Translations under genes and position numbers: made by a program
Shown here: piece after piece, positions 1 through 8,897 of the stretch
Layout of the letters: every line of letters starts with the position of its first letter
Numbering within the stretch: position 1 is the stretch's first letter
The notes under the pieces: generated by a model
Told to the model about the DNA's origin: nothing
Seen by the model: the letters and a program-made list of their open reading frames with translations, nothing else
Databases searched by the model: none
NCBI GenBank assembly: GCA_964595055.1
Contig: CAZQOV010000078.1
Coordinates: 1-14,522 of the forward strand
Source: CAYRTD01 sp964595055
Lineage (GTDB): Bacteria; Bacteroidota; Bacteroidia; Bacteroidales; GCA-2748055
DNA: 14,522 nt
Reading direction: 5' to 3'

Positions 1-2
1 GC

Positions 3-2948
3 CGTGGCTCTCAGCGTGGGGCTGTCGCGCGGCATCATTCATCCGATCAACGATGGTTAAACTTATGTGCCACTCCTCTGTTGGACGAAAATAGTGAACT
101 GGAAGAGATTCTTTTGTGTTTTAATGACATTTCTGAAAAGAAAATCATTGAGTCGGAATTATTTGATTCTAAATCCCGTTATGAGGTCATTTTTAATGCT
201 GTTAATGACGGAATCTTTTTATTTGATCATGATGATTTTTCATTAATTGATGTTAATGAGCCAATTATCAGGATGTTTGGGTATTCAAGGGAAGAGATTT
301 TGAGAATGAACATTGGTGAGCTCAGTGATTCTGAAAATGGTTTTACTGCAGAAAAAGTCAGACGGTATGCAGAAAAAGCAGTTGAAGGAGAAATAATGAC
401 TGCTGAATGGCTGGCCAAAGATAGAAACAACAATTGTTTCTGGGTTTATACGATTCTTAAAGTTCTTAAAATCGGAAGGCAAAAGGTGCTCATGAGCATT
501 GTGAGAAATATTGACGAGCAAAAACGAACCCAAAATTCTCTTCAAAAAAGCCAGGAACATTTCCGGGCTCTTACTCAAAACTCCCCGGATGTAATAATGC
601 GCTTTGATAAGCAACAAAGACATTTGTTTGTAAACGATAAAATTCATGATCTGATCGGGATTGCTCCGGAAAAATTCATTAATAAAACGCACGAGGAAAT
701 GGGGATTTTTCCCGATCATCTATGCCGGTTATGGGAAATGAATATAAAAAAAGTGTTTGAATCCGGTGTTGCACATGCTACAGAATTTTCTTTACCGGCA
801 ATGGGAAAGTGGATCGATATAGAATGGAGATTATTTCCGGAATTTGATGAGCATAACCGGGTTGAAAGTGTTGTTGCTGTAGCCAGAGATGTTTCGGAAA
901 GTAAACGGCATGAAACGATACAGAATGTTTTGATTGAAATAGCAAATGCAGTTAACAATACCAGAAATCTGGATGAACTTTTCCTGCAAATACAAAAGTC
1001 ACTTGGAGATGTTATTGATACACGGAATTGTTATGTTGCCCTGTATGATGAGAAAACAGATACCCTCACGCTGCCCTTTCACCAGGATGAAAAAGATACC
1101 TTCAAAGAATTTCCGGCTGGAAAAACGGTAACAGGATATGTAATTAAAACAGGGAAAGCACAACTTGTAAATCTGGACAGAGTTGAAGAATTAGAGCGGA
1201 CTGGTGAAATCGAACCCATCGGAGCTCCCTCTGTGTCCTGGCTTGGGGTACCTTTGCAAATAGCCGAGAAAATCATTGGGGTCTTTGTAGTTCAGAGTTA
1301 TACTGAAGATATTCTATATACAAATGAGGATGTTCAGCTTCTTGAATTTGTTTCAGATCAGATTGCTCTGGCAATTGAAAGAAAAATAGATCAGGATAAA
1401 CTGAAAAATAATCAACTGAGGCAACGAAGGATCATTGAGTCTTCACCAGACGGTCTGGTGGTTATTGACATGGATGGGAAAATTCTGGATTGCAATTCTA
1501 CTTTTGGGGAACTTTTAAGAAAGGCAACTGAAGAAGTTAAAGAGAAAAACTTCTTCGAATTTGTGACTGATGAAGAAATTATTAAGGTTCAAAATATCCT
1601 AAATGAGACCTTAAAGACTTCTTATTCAAAGAATTTTGAATTTGTAATGAGAAGGGGCGACGGCAGTCGTTTTTTTACCGAAACCAGTTTTGGTCTGATC
1701 CATGGAGATGACGATAAGGAAGGAAGTTTCGTTATCGTGATCAAAAATATTGATGAACGTAAGGCCTATGAGGATAATTTAAAAATAGCAAAAGAGAAAG
1801 CAGAAGAATCAGATCGTCTTAAGACTGCTTTCCTGTCAAACATGTCGCATGAGATCAGAACCCCCATGAATGCGATCATTGGTTTTGCAGAATTGTTATC
1901 CAGGCTAAAAACATCCGAGGAGGAGAAAACAGAATACATCAAGCAAATAAACTTTGCTGCAGATACCCTGATGAAACTTATTGATGATATTATTGATATT
2001 TCCAAGATTGAAGCGGGTCAGTTGAAGATGAATCCTTCTCTTTTCCATCTTGAACCTTTGTTTGAGGAATTACATTCCATGTTCAGGAAATCGCTGGAAA
2101 GGCAAAATAAAGCACATATTCACTTTGTTGTGGAGAACCATCATGATATCAAAAATGTGCAACTGCATACAGATGATTTTCGCTTGCGGCAGGTTTTTTC
2201 CAATTTATTGAGCAATGCGATCAAATTTACCAGCACCGGAAAAATTTCTTTTGGGGTAAAATCGATAAAAAACGGAAAAATTTGCTTTTTTGTAAAAGAC
2301 AGTGGTGTGGGTATCAGTGAAGATAAACAAAAGTATATATTTGACAGATTTCGGCAAGGACACGAGAGTAAGGAAAGTTTTTACGGAGGGACCGGTCTGG
2401 GTCTTGCCATTTCCAAGAACCTGTTAACACTGATGAAAGGAGAGCTTAAGGTTATTTCGGCAGTGAATAAGGGTTCTGAATTTTATTTCTCTTTGCCTTA
2501 TGACGGTACAAATCTTGAAATACCGGATGAGAAGATTTTGATTGATCGAAGTCCTCTTGATTGGAGTACAAAAACCTTCTTAATTGCAGAGGATGATACA
2601 TCCAATTATTATTTACTACAGGAGAATCTTAAAAAGTACAATGTGAATATTCTTTGGGCTAAAAATGGGAATGAGGCTGTTACTTTATTCAAAGAAAATA
2701 AAGACAAGGTAGACATCGTTCTGATGGATATGCAGATGCCCGAGTTAAATGGTTATGATGCTACCCGAATCATAAAAACAATTGCCCCCTCCGTTCCGGT
2801 TATTGCACAGACGGCTTATGCTCTCGCCGGTGAGAGAGAATCTAGCCTGCGTGCAGGCTGCGATGATTATATATCAAAACCACTGATGATGAAAGAATTA
2901 TTGTTCATGTTGAATAAAATTTTTGATAAGGAAAGGATTCATGAGTGA
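3..2948 (+). CDS. hybrid sensor histidine kinase (PAS-PAS-GAF-PAS-HisKA-HATPase-REC), 5' partial
   Basis: This is a multi-sensor hybrid kinase that should autophosphorylate on His and pass the phosphate to its own receiver domain. The frame is open to the left edge. A TTG at 81 is a possible start, but the residues just upstream (RWLNLCATPLLDENSE) read as the end of a PAS domain, so I treat the gene as truncated. Numbered from the TTG, I see PAS at about 30-147, PAS 157-275, GAF 285-437 and PAS 449-562. The H-box SHEIRTPMN follows (His590, bases 1848-1850), then the N-box SNLLSNAIKFT, G1 DSGVGIS and G2 GGTGLGLAIS. A receiver domain spans about 833-945, with phospho-acceptor Asp883 in LMDMQMP and Lys933 in SKPL. 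No membrane segment is visible, so the visible part is cytoplasmic. The signal and the output partner are unknown. The 3' end overlaps the next gene by 8 bp. The first ~45 bases are oddly GC-rich (see findings). Confidence 0.93.
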   Translation, partial: RGSQRGAVARHHSSDQRWLNLCATPLLDENSELEEILLCFNDISEKKIIESELFDSKSRYEVIFNAVNDGIFLFDHDDFSLIDVNEPIIRMFGYSREEILRMNIGELSDSENGFTAEKVRRYAEKAVEGEIMTAEWLAKDRNNNCFWVYTILKVLKIGRQKVLMSIVRNIDEQKRTQNSLQKSQEHFRALTQNSPDVIMRFDKQQRHLFVNDKIHDLIGIAPEKFINKTHEEMGIFPDHLCRLWEMNIKKVFESGVAHATEFSLPAMGKWIDIEWRLFPEFDEHNRVESVVAVARDVSESKRHETIQNVLIEIANAVNNTRNLDELFLQIQKSLGDVIDTRNCYVALYDEKTDTLTLPFHQDEKDTFKEFPAGKTVTGYVIKTGKAQLVNLDRVEELERTGEIEPIGAPSVSWLGVPLQIAEKIIGVFVVQSYTEDILYTNEDVQLLEFVSDQIALAIERKIDQDKLKNNQLRQRRIIESSPDGLVVIDMDGKILDCNSTFGELLRKATEEVKEKNFFEFVTDEEIIKVQNILNETLKTSYSKNFEFVMRRGDGSRFFTETSFGLIHGDDDKEGSFVIVIKNIDERKAYEDNLKIAKEKAEESDRLKTAFLSNMSHEIRTPMNAIIGFAELLSRLKTSEEEKTEYIKQINFAADTLMKLIDDIIDISKIEAGQLKMNPSLFHLEPLFEELHSMFRKSLERQNKAHIHFVVENHHDIKNVQLHTDDFRLRQVFSNLLSNAIKFTSTGKISFGVKSIKNGKICFFVKDSGVGISEDKQKYIFDRFRQGHESKESFYGGTGLGLAISKNLLTLMKGELKVISAVNKGSEFYFSLPYDGTNLEIPDEKILIDRSPLDWSTKTFLIAEDDTSNYYLLQENLKKYNVNILWAKNGNEAVTLFKENKDKVDIVLMDMQMPELNGYDATRIIKTIAPSVPVIAQTAYALAGERESSLRAGCDDYISKPLMMKELLFMLNKIFDKERIHE

Positions 2949-4578
2949 TATTCGGATAATTATAATTATTTCTTTTTTTTTATTCAGTTGTAACAATCAA
3001 AAACGTTCTCAACCCTCCAATGTCTTTCGCTATAACGAATCCAGAGGAATCGTGTCTCTTGATCCCGCCTTTGCCAGGGATCAGACCATGATCTGGCCGG
3101 CTTTACAGTTATTTAACGGACTGGTTCAGATGGATGAACACTTAAAGGTAAAGCCTTCAATTGCAAAATCCTGGGAAATCAGCAACGATGGGATGATTTA
3201 TACCTTTCATCTAAGGGATGATGTTTTTTTTCATGATCATTCCTTGTTTACGGATGCTAAAGGCCGGAAGGTTACTGCTTACGATTTTGAATACAGTTTT
3301 TCCCGGATCCTCGATCCAATGCTTGCTTCACCAGGCTTGTGGATATTCAGTAAGCTTGACCGAAAAAATGAAAATCATGCACCAGGATTTAAAGCACTCA
3401 ATGATAGTACTTTTAGAATCTGGTTGTCGGAATCATTTCCTCCTTTCCTGGGAATACTGACCATGCCCTATTGTTCAGTACTCCCTGCTGAATTAAAGGA
3501 CAGTCCCCATATTGATATATCCTCTGAACCCATTGGAACCGGTCCTTTTCGCTTCAAGTTATGGAGGCGGGAAGAAAAACTTATTCTGGTAAAAAATCCA
3601 AACTATTTTGAGACTGACAGCACAGGGAAGAGCTTGCCATATCTTGATGGTGTTTCCATTAGTTTTATTAAGGATAAGCAGTCTGAATTTATGGAGTTTT
3701 TGCTCGGAAACATAGATTTCCTATCCGGGTTGCATGCCGTTTATAAAGATGAACTATCAACAAGAGACGGGAAATTAAATCCAAAATATGAGCTGCGATT
3801 CCATATGGATACTCATCCCTATCTTAATACCGAGTATCTGGGTTTTCTCCAGCAAAGCGGAACGATACATGTGAACAATCATCCCCTGAGTAACCTTAAT
3901 TTGCGCAAAGCCATTAATTTCGGATTTGATCGCTCTAAAATGCTCATGCATCTTCGCAATAATATGGGAGATCCCGCTATATATGGTTTCTTACCTGATG
4001 GTTTGCCACATCATGAACCAGAAAGAATAAAAGGATTTGATTATTATCCGGATTCCGTATATTATTATCTCGATTTGGCCGGTTATCCCAAAGGAGCAGG
4101 ATTGCCTGAAATCACGCTTACCACAACCTCGGATTACCTTGATCTTAGTGAATTTATTCAGTATGAACTGAGTCGTTTTGGCATAACAATTAATCTTGAT
4201 GTCGCTACAGGTGGAGCATACAGAAATAAATTAGCCAACGGACATTTGATTTTTTTTCGTGGCTCATGGATCGCAGATTACCCTGATCCTGAAAACTATC
4301 TTTCATTGTTTTATTCGAAAAACCGGAGTCCCGCGGGACCCAATTATACCCAATTTGATGACCCTTATTATGATAGTCTGTATCTTGAGTCCCTGAAAAT
4401 CTCAGATCCCAGGAAAAGAGAAAAGATATATGAGTCTATGGATCAATATCTTATGAATAAAGCTGTAGTCGTTCCTCTTTTTTATGATAAAGTGGTACGC
4501 TTTTATCCTTCTCATATCCAAAATCTCAATGCGAACCCTCTGAATTTGTTGATTTTAAAAAATGTAAAGAAAGAATGA
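2941..4578 (+). CDS. peptide/nickel-type ABC transporter substrate-binding lipoprotein (SBP family 5)
   Basis: This is a 545-residue extracytoplasmic solute-binding protein of the OppA/DppA family, which binds oligopeptides or related ligands. I chose the ATG at 2941 over an in-frame TTG at 2923. It gives a clean lipoprotein signal (hydrophobic IIIIISFFLFSC, lipidated Cys17), and a purine-rich AAGGAAAGG lies just upstream at 2928-2936. Family features include FHLRDDVFFHDH followed by KVTAYDFEYSFSRILDP near residues 85-125, the GTGPFRF block near 197-203, and the C-terminal DYPDPENYLSLFYS stretch. The start overlaps the kinase stop (ATGAGTGA), so translation is probably coupled. No permease or ATPase gene lies nearby, so it either works with a transporter encoded elsewhere or has a sensory role; the latter is inference. 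Length is normal for the family, and the ligand cannot be told from sequence. Confidence 0.9.
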   Translation: MSDIRIIIIISFFLFSCNNQKRSQPSNVFRYNESRGIVSLDPAFARDQTMIWPALQLFNGLVQMDEHLKVKPSIAKSWEISNDGMIYTFHLRDDVFFHDHSLFTDAKGRKVTAYDFEYSFSRILDPMLASPGLWIFSKLDRKNENHAPGFKALNDSTFRIWLSESFPPFLGILTMPYCSVLPAELKDSPHIDISSEPIGTGPFRFKLWRREEKLILVKNPNYFETDSTGKSLPYLDGVSISFIKDKQSEFMEFLLGNIDFLSGLHAVYKDELSTRDGKLNPKYELRFHMDTHPYLNTEYLGFLQQSGTIHVNNHPLSNLNLRKAINFGFDRSKMLMHLRNNMGDPAIYGFLPDGLPHHEPERIKGFDYYPDSVYYYLDLAGYPKGAGLPEITLTTTSDYLDLSEFIQYELSRFGITINLDVATGGAYRNKLANGHLIFFRGSWIADYPDPENYLSLFYSKNRSPAGPNYTQFDDPYYDSLYLESLKISDPRKREKIYESMDQYLMNKAVVVPLFYDKVVRFYPSHIQNLNANPLNLLILKNVKKE

Positions 4579-4743
4579 AATGCTACTTTTTATGACGAAA
4601 AGGGCAAAGAGCAGTTATGTTTTTCATTTATAGCTTAGAACTCTCCGAATCAAATGATTTAAAAAAAAACCGATTCAACATGTTACTTTAGCTTGGGTTT
4701 TGGTATAAAGGGATAGAAACAACCAGAAAACCTAACCGCGATT

Positions 4744-5544
4744 ATGTATCAAAAGCATTGGGAGAAAACCCACAAAGCAGTTTGCTCCATTCATTTTTAT
4801 GGTAAGACAAATTCTAAAGTACTCGGATTAACCGGTTTTCGTGTTGAAGATCTCATGGTCACGTCCGATGAAGTCTATGCGATTTCAGGTTATAATGAGG
4901 TAAAGATCAGTTTTTATGAAAACGATGGGGTTAGAATATTCAGGGAGTTTTCATTTTCAAAGAAAGAATTTGAATCCCTGTTACCCCCGAAATCCCATTT
5001 TGAAAACATAGGCATTGTATTTTTCAGTTTGGATAATAATTTGCTTGAAGGAACCTCGGCATTGGAGATTTGCCATAATTGTTATTCCCCTATCGGGAAA
5101 GATGCTTTTACGATTAGTTACCAGCCAGAGCAGCACAACATCGGGTTGAATTCGGCCATTATAAGCTCAAATTATATCAATGCAAGGGGATTGAATTTTC
5201 TTCAGTTTGATGGAACGGTGAGATCCGGTGCAGGAGGAAGTCCTCTGATAGATAATAAAAGCGGAAAAATTCTGGGCATCGTCACCAATAAAGAGCACAA
5301 GATATTTCATACGTACCGGGAGTTGTTAAAAACCGTGGATAAAAACCTGAAAGTACTGGAAAAAGTAAAGGATAAATGGTTTATTGAGGAGGTTGATCCT
5401 GTCCAGGTTTTAATTGTAAATCAGAATCAGATCAAGCATCTTTCCAAAGAAATATTTTCAAATTTTTCAGTAGCATCAGGTTATGCCCTTGATGTGAGTC
5501 ATTTGAAAGAGCAGCGTGAAAATATCTCAGAATATTTTGGTTGA
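4744..5544 (+). CDS. trypsin-fold-like protein with apparently lost catalytic triad (putative pseudoprotease)
   Basis: The product is 266 residues with no signal peptide or membrane segment, so it is probably cytoplasmic. I recognise the outline of a trypsin-like (DegP/PA clan) peptidase domain rather than any named family. Residues 11-45 resemble the N-terminal barrel, where LMVTSDEVY falls where an active enzyme has a TNAHVV-type His motif. ENIGIVFF (87-94) falls where the catalytic Asp block (DIALL) would be. SGAGGSPLID (161-170), followed by GKILGIVT, matches the GNSGGPL...G.V.GI serine motif, with Gly164 at the Ser position. All three catalytic residues would therefore be absent. About 85 C-terminal residues (182-266) are unassigned and may be a separate small domain. 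It is preceded by a 165 bp gap with no clear promoter and ends 15 bp from convergent xseB. The fold call is moderate, and Ser161 or Ser166 could still be a real nucleophile. Confidence 0.62.
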   Translation: MYQKHWEKTHKAVCSIHFYGKTNSKVLGLTGFRVEDLMVTSDEVYAISGYNEVKISFYENDGVRIFREFSFSKKEFESLLPPKSHFENIGIVFFSLDNNLLEGTSALEICHNCYSPIGKDAFTISYQPEQHNIGLNSAIISSNYINARGLNFLQFDGTVRSGAGGSPLIDNKSGKILGIVTNKEHKIFHTYRELLKTVDKNLKVLEKVKDKWFIEEVDPVQVLIVNQNQIKHLSKEIFSNFSVASGYALDVSHLKEQRENISEYFG

Positions 5545-5559
5545 ATGTTGTTCGGCAGT

Positions 5560-5763
5560 TCAGGATTCTTCCTCTGAATTTAAGATTTTATTTACTTCCT
5601 CTTCCGTTTTGTGAAGTTTATTTTTGCATAGTTTGATCAACTCTGTCACTCTTTTTACTTTTTCGGTGAGCAGATCAATCTCAAGGTTTCCTGACTCAAT
5701 TTGTGCGGTGGTTTCTTCAATTTCTATGATGGCATCTCGGTAAGAAATAGTTTTTTTTCCCAT
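5560..5763 (-). CDS. xseB: exodeoxyribonuclease VII small subunit
   Basis: This is a 67-residue, highly charged helical protein (SYRDAIIEIEETTAQIESGNLEIDLLTEKVKR...), typical of XseB. Several XseB chains wrap the coiled-coil arm of XseA to form exonuclease VII, which degrades single-stranded DNA to oligonucleotides in repair. The ATG at 5763 starts one base after the xseA stop codon (5765-5767), so the two subunits are very likely translationally coupled. Length and the acidic tail (EEEVNKILNSEEES) fit the family. It ends tail-to-tail with the plus-strand gene at 5544, leaving only 15 bp and no room for a hairpin terminator. Confidence 0.92.
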   Translation of the reverse strand: MGKKTISYRDAIIEIEETTAQIESGNLEIDLLTEKVKRVTELIKLCKNKLHKTEEEVNKILNSEEES

Positions 5764-5764
5764 T

Positions 5765-7198
5765 TTATTTGACTTTACTGGTTAATTTTCCCTTATGCAA
5801 GATAGTGATGATTTCGTCATCCTTCTTCAGTTTGTTTGCATTTTTCATGACCTGGCCCTGAAAAGTGGTAATTGAATAGCCTTTTGACAGGATATAATCA
5901 GGATTGGAGAGATTTTTAGTATGTTCCAAGGATGATAATTTGGTTTTTTCTTCCTTAAGTCTCATAAAACTTACCCGTTCAGTCTTTTCTGTGAGATTTT
6001 TGATTTTTTCTCTTTCCTTTGAAAAAAGATTGGACAGGTGATAATGAAGTTGGTTTTTTTTCTCATTCAGAAAACTGACGGAATTAAAAATAGTTCCTTG
6101 TAAGACGGATTTAAGTTTATGAACCTTATTATTCAGATCTTTATCGGCCGTATGTATGTTCTGTTTGGTGTTAAGCAACAGGTTTTGTATCAGGAAAGAA
6201 ATTTTCTCTTTTTCAGAGTGGACCTTTTGCTGGACAAAGTCTCTCAGGTATTCTTCAGTTTGCTCGAGTGATGTCAGAAAATCAGCCATTCTGTCAATCA
6301 GCATTTCCGCAACTGCGGTAGGCGTTTTTAATTTTTTATGAGCCACAATATCGGCCACGGTCTCATCTCTCTCGTGACCTATCCCTGTGATAACTGGCAA
6401 AGGGAACTGGCTAATATGGAAGGCCAGATCATAATTATTGAAACAGTCCAGTTCTATTGTGGCTCCTCCGCCCCTTATCAGTACGATAAGATCAAAGGCA
6501 TTTTCCGATTCATAAATTTTTTCGAGTGCATGAATGATCGACTGCTCGGCGTTTTCCCCCTGCATTATTGCCTGAAAAAGGCTTACCTCAAAATGAAAAT
6601 TATAACTATTGGCGGATAGGGTTTTCAGAAAATCCTCAAATCCTGCAGCAGTGGAAGAGGAGATTACTGCGATTCGCTGAGGCACAAGGGGGAATTCAAG
6701 TTGCTTGTTCATATTGATAACCCCTTCCCGGGTAAGTCTATCAATGATTTCAGCTTTCCTTCTTGCCAGGTCGCCGAGTGTATAGCTGGGATCAATATCT
6801 TTGATGTTGAGGCTTATGCTGTACTGGGCATGAAATTCGAGACTCACTTTAACCATTACCTTAATTCCGGCTGAAAACTGATACCCTGTGGTTCCTTCGA
6901 AATAGGGCCGTAACATTCTGAAGCTATAAGACCAGATGGTAGCCCGCATGCGTGCAAGAGTTTTTTGCGAGTCCTGACTTTTTTCGACCAGCTCAAGATA
7001 GGCATGTCCACTGCTATTAAGATGAAATTCACTGATCTCAGCAATTACCCAGAACTGATCGGGGAACCCGGCATTCAGGGTTTGGCGGATGAGTGTTGTA
7101 AGCTTACTCAGGGTAAGCGCAGTATTTTCTTCTTTATTGTTTAATGAGTTTGGTAACAATTTCTCCTTCTGTTGAATGGGCAACCAGGTAATAAACAC
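5765..7198 (-). CDS. xseA: exodeoxyribonuclease VII large subunit
   Basis: This is the catalytic subunit of exonuclease VII, 477 residues if the GTG at 7198 is used. An OB-fold nucleic-acid-binding domain lies at about 28-135 (WVIAEISEFHLNSSGHAYLEL). The catalytic domain covers about 145-300, with RIAVISSSTAAGFEDF, IRGGGATIELDCFNNYDLA and GIGHERDETVADIVAHKKLKTPTAVAE; His275, Glu276 and Asp278 sit in the most conserved block. A long charged coiled coil (about 300-440), where XseB binds, precedes a short C-terminal segment. The start is uncertain: GTG at 7198 overlaps the subtilase gene by 65 bp, while an in-frame TTG at 7159 would cut the overlap to 26 bp and keep the whole OB-fold. The gene lies in a minus-strand run: subtilase, xseA, xseB. 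Confidence 0.94.
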   Translation of the reverse strand: MFITWLPIQQKEKLLPNSLNNKEENTALTLSKLTTLIRQTLNAGFPDQFWVIAEISEFHLNSSGHAYLELVEKSQDSQKTLARMRATIWSYSFRMLRPYFEGTTGYQFSAGIKVMVKVSLEFHAQYSISLNIKDIDPSYTLGDLARRKAEIIDRLTREGVINMNKQLEFPLVPQRIAVISSSTAAGFEDFLKTLSANSYNFHFEVSLFQAIMQGENAEQSIIHALEKIYESENAFDLIVLIRGGGATIELDCFNNYDLAFHISQFPLPVITGIGHERDETVADIVAHKKLKTPTAVAEMLIDRMADFLTSLEQTEEYLRDFVQQKVHSEKEKISFLIQNLLLNTKQNIHTADKDLNNKVHKLKSVLQGTIFNSVSFLNEKKNQLHYHLSNLFSKEREKIKNLTEKTERVSFMRLKEEKTKLSSLEHTKNLSNPDYILSKGYSITTFQGQVMKNANKLKKDDEIITILHKGKLTSKVK

Positions 7199-8786
7199 CG
7201 GGGCTATATTTTTGAAGCTCGCTGATCATGATTTTTTCTCCCGGTTGCCATATTCGGTTATTTGAATGTATTAATTTTCCTTCAGATGAAAAAATATCAA
7301 TTTGTTGAATTCCAATATCGGGACTGGTTGTTTGAAGCTCCACAATCGCGGTAAAAGGATTTGGATGTGCAATAAAACCATGGTGCTGATTTTCTCCGGA
7401 ATCCTTTTTCAATTCCCATAGAGCATGGATAAAATTTGGTATACCATAGCCGCTTATACTATCGGGATTTTGATACTGACTGCTGCTTTTTCGCACTGCC
7501 TGGATTATTTCATGATGGGTTTTATCGGATGTTGCTTGCATGAGGCATGCAATCAACCCGGCTACCTGAGGGGCAGCAAATGAAGTTCCATACGCTTCTG
7601 ATGGGTTCCCAATGGAATTAATGATCTTTGTGCGAAAACCCACTGCCATTACATCGGGTTTAATTCGTCCGTCGTATGTATTTCCTCTTGAGCTGTAGCT
7701 GGTTATGTTGTAGGCGGTATCTATAGATCCTACCGCAAGTACATTTGGGCCGTCAGCGGGAGGCGTTATTCTTCCAGAGTCATTATTTCCTTCATTTCCG
7801 GCACTGGAAACAATTACCATCCCTTTTTCAAAAGCTTTTTCAGCGGCACGGGTTACCAGTGCACTATCCCCATTGAGATCATCAAAATTATAATTCATTT
7901 TATCTGAGGTGGGGAAATCATTATAACCCAAAGAGGAGGTAATTATATCGGCCCCAAGGCTATCGGCATATTCCGCTGCCAGAATCCAGTAAGCTTCTTC
8001 TGCTTTATTTTCCCTGGCTGCTTCTTCAGACCGCAGGAGCATGTAGGATGCTTTGGGAGCAGTTCCGACGAAGGTGTCGGGAATGTATGCGGCCAGGGTG
8101 CTTAGAACCGCCAGCCCATGAGTGCTCTCTTCAAAAATATTCGATGAAGGATTAACAAAATCCCGGTAGCTTTTAATTCGATTTTCTTCCCAGAGATGAG
8201 AAAAAGCCTTTAATTCATCAACTTTATTAAAGCCTGCATCGAATACTGCAATGAGTATATCTTCCCCCTTGTATCCGAAATTATGAAGAAAAGTGCCTCC
8301 AAGAATACTTATCTGGGAAGAGGCTGCACCATAAAAATAGGATTCGTGATACTTCTTATCAAAGTTCGGACTGTCATGGAAATGGCCTTCTTCCCGGCTT
8401 ACAGAACTGAAATTGCTGTAATTTGTATTAAAATCTTTAACAAAATGAAATTTTGATATTTTTTCCAGTGCCACACTATCAGTGGTTTCAATAATGATAG
8501 CGTTAAACCACTTGGTTGTTCCATGGATCTTCACTCCTGTAGAAAGAATGCTGTCGATATAGGCAGCTGAAACAGGCAGATCTTCTTCCGTTATTTTAAT
8601 ATCAAATTTTTCCCTCCGAAGAATGGAACGCTCGCTCAGAAATTCGTTGGGAATATTAATACTATATTTCGTACCTTTCTTATCCATCAACTGGACCCAG
8701 TATTTTTCGGGAGCCAATCGTTGAGAAAAAGATGGACCGAAAAAAGCAAGGAAATACGCTGTTAACAGCAAAATTTTTTTATTCAT
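7134..8786 (-). CDS. secreted S8 (subtilisin-like) serine peptidase with T9SS C-terminal sorting domain
   Basis: This 550-residue preproprotein has a Sec signal peptide (MNKKILLLTAYFLAFFGPSFSQ). A propeptide-like region (about 24-118) contains YWVQLMDKKG and the SERSILRREKF segment common in Bacteroidota secreted subtilases. The peptidase domain has catalytic Asp183 in AVFDAGF, His223 in STHGLAV, oxyanion Asn331 in SSAGNEG and Ser402 in GTSFAAPQVAG, so it looks active. Residues about 468-550 (HPNPF...DIFSSEGKLI...YSPGVYYLVA...VTKLIKQ) match a type A T9SS sorting domain, which directs export across the outer membrane and is usually removed there. The protein is therefore predicted to be cell-surface or secreted; its substrate is unknown. 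The stop lies inside the xseA reading frame, suggesting one transcript with xseAB despite unrelated roles. Confidence 0.93.
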   Translation of the reverse strand: MNKKILLLTAYFLAFFGPSFSQRLAPEKYWVQLMDKKGTKYSINIPNEFLSERSILRREKFDIKITEEDLPVSAAYIDSILSTGVKIHGTTKWFNAIIIETTDSVALEKISKFHFVKDFNTNYSNFSSVSREEGHFHDSPNFDKKYHESYFYGAASSQISILGGTFLHNFGYKGEDILIAVFDAGFNKVDELKAFSHLWEENRIKSYRDFVNPSSNIFEESTHGLAVLSTLAAYIPDTFVGTAPKASYMLLRSEEAARENKAEEAYWILAAEYADSLGADIITSSLGYNDFPTSDKMNYNFDDLNGDSALVTRAAEKAFEKGMVIVSSAGNEGNNDSGRITPPADGPNVLAVGSIDTAYNITSYSSRGNTYDGRIKPDVMAVGFRTKIINSIGNPSEAYGTSFAAPQVAGLIACLMQATSDKTHHEIIQAVRKSSSQYQNPDSISGYGIPNFIHALWELKKDSGENQHHGFIAHPNPFTAIVELQTTSPDIGIQQIDIFSSEGKLIHSNNRIWQPGEKIMISELQKYSPGVYYLVAHSTEGEIVTKLIKQ

Positions 8787-8897
8787 CCATATTTCAATTA
8801 ACTCAGCTTAAATATATTCAATATTTTTTCAATTCTATCCAATTAATCTGCTTTCCCGGGAATAAGTCAGGAGTTTGGAAATATACTGCTCAGGTAT

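Noticed and set aside
285..719. 144-codon minus-strand frame inside the kinase gene
   Set aside because: It lies wholly opposite PAS domains that are clear on the plus strand, and the translation shows no domain.
4653..4678. GAATC...GATTC with an A-run after the kinase/binding-protein unit as a terminator
   Set aside because: The stem is only 5 bp with a loop of roughly 20 bases, and the homopolymer is A within the loop, not a T run after the stem.
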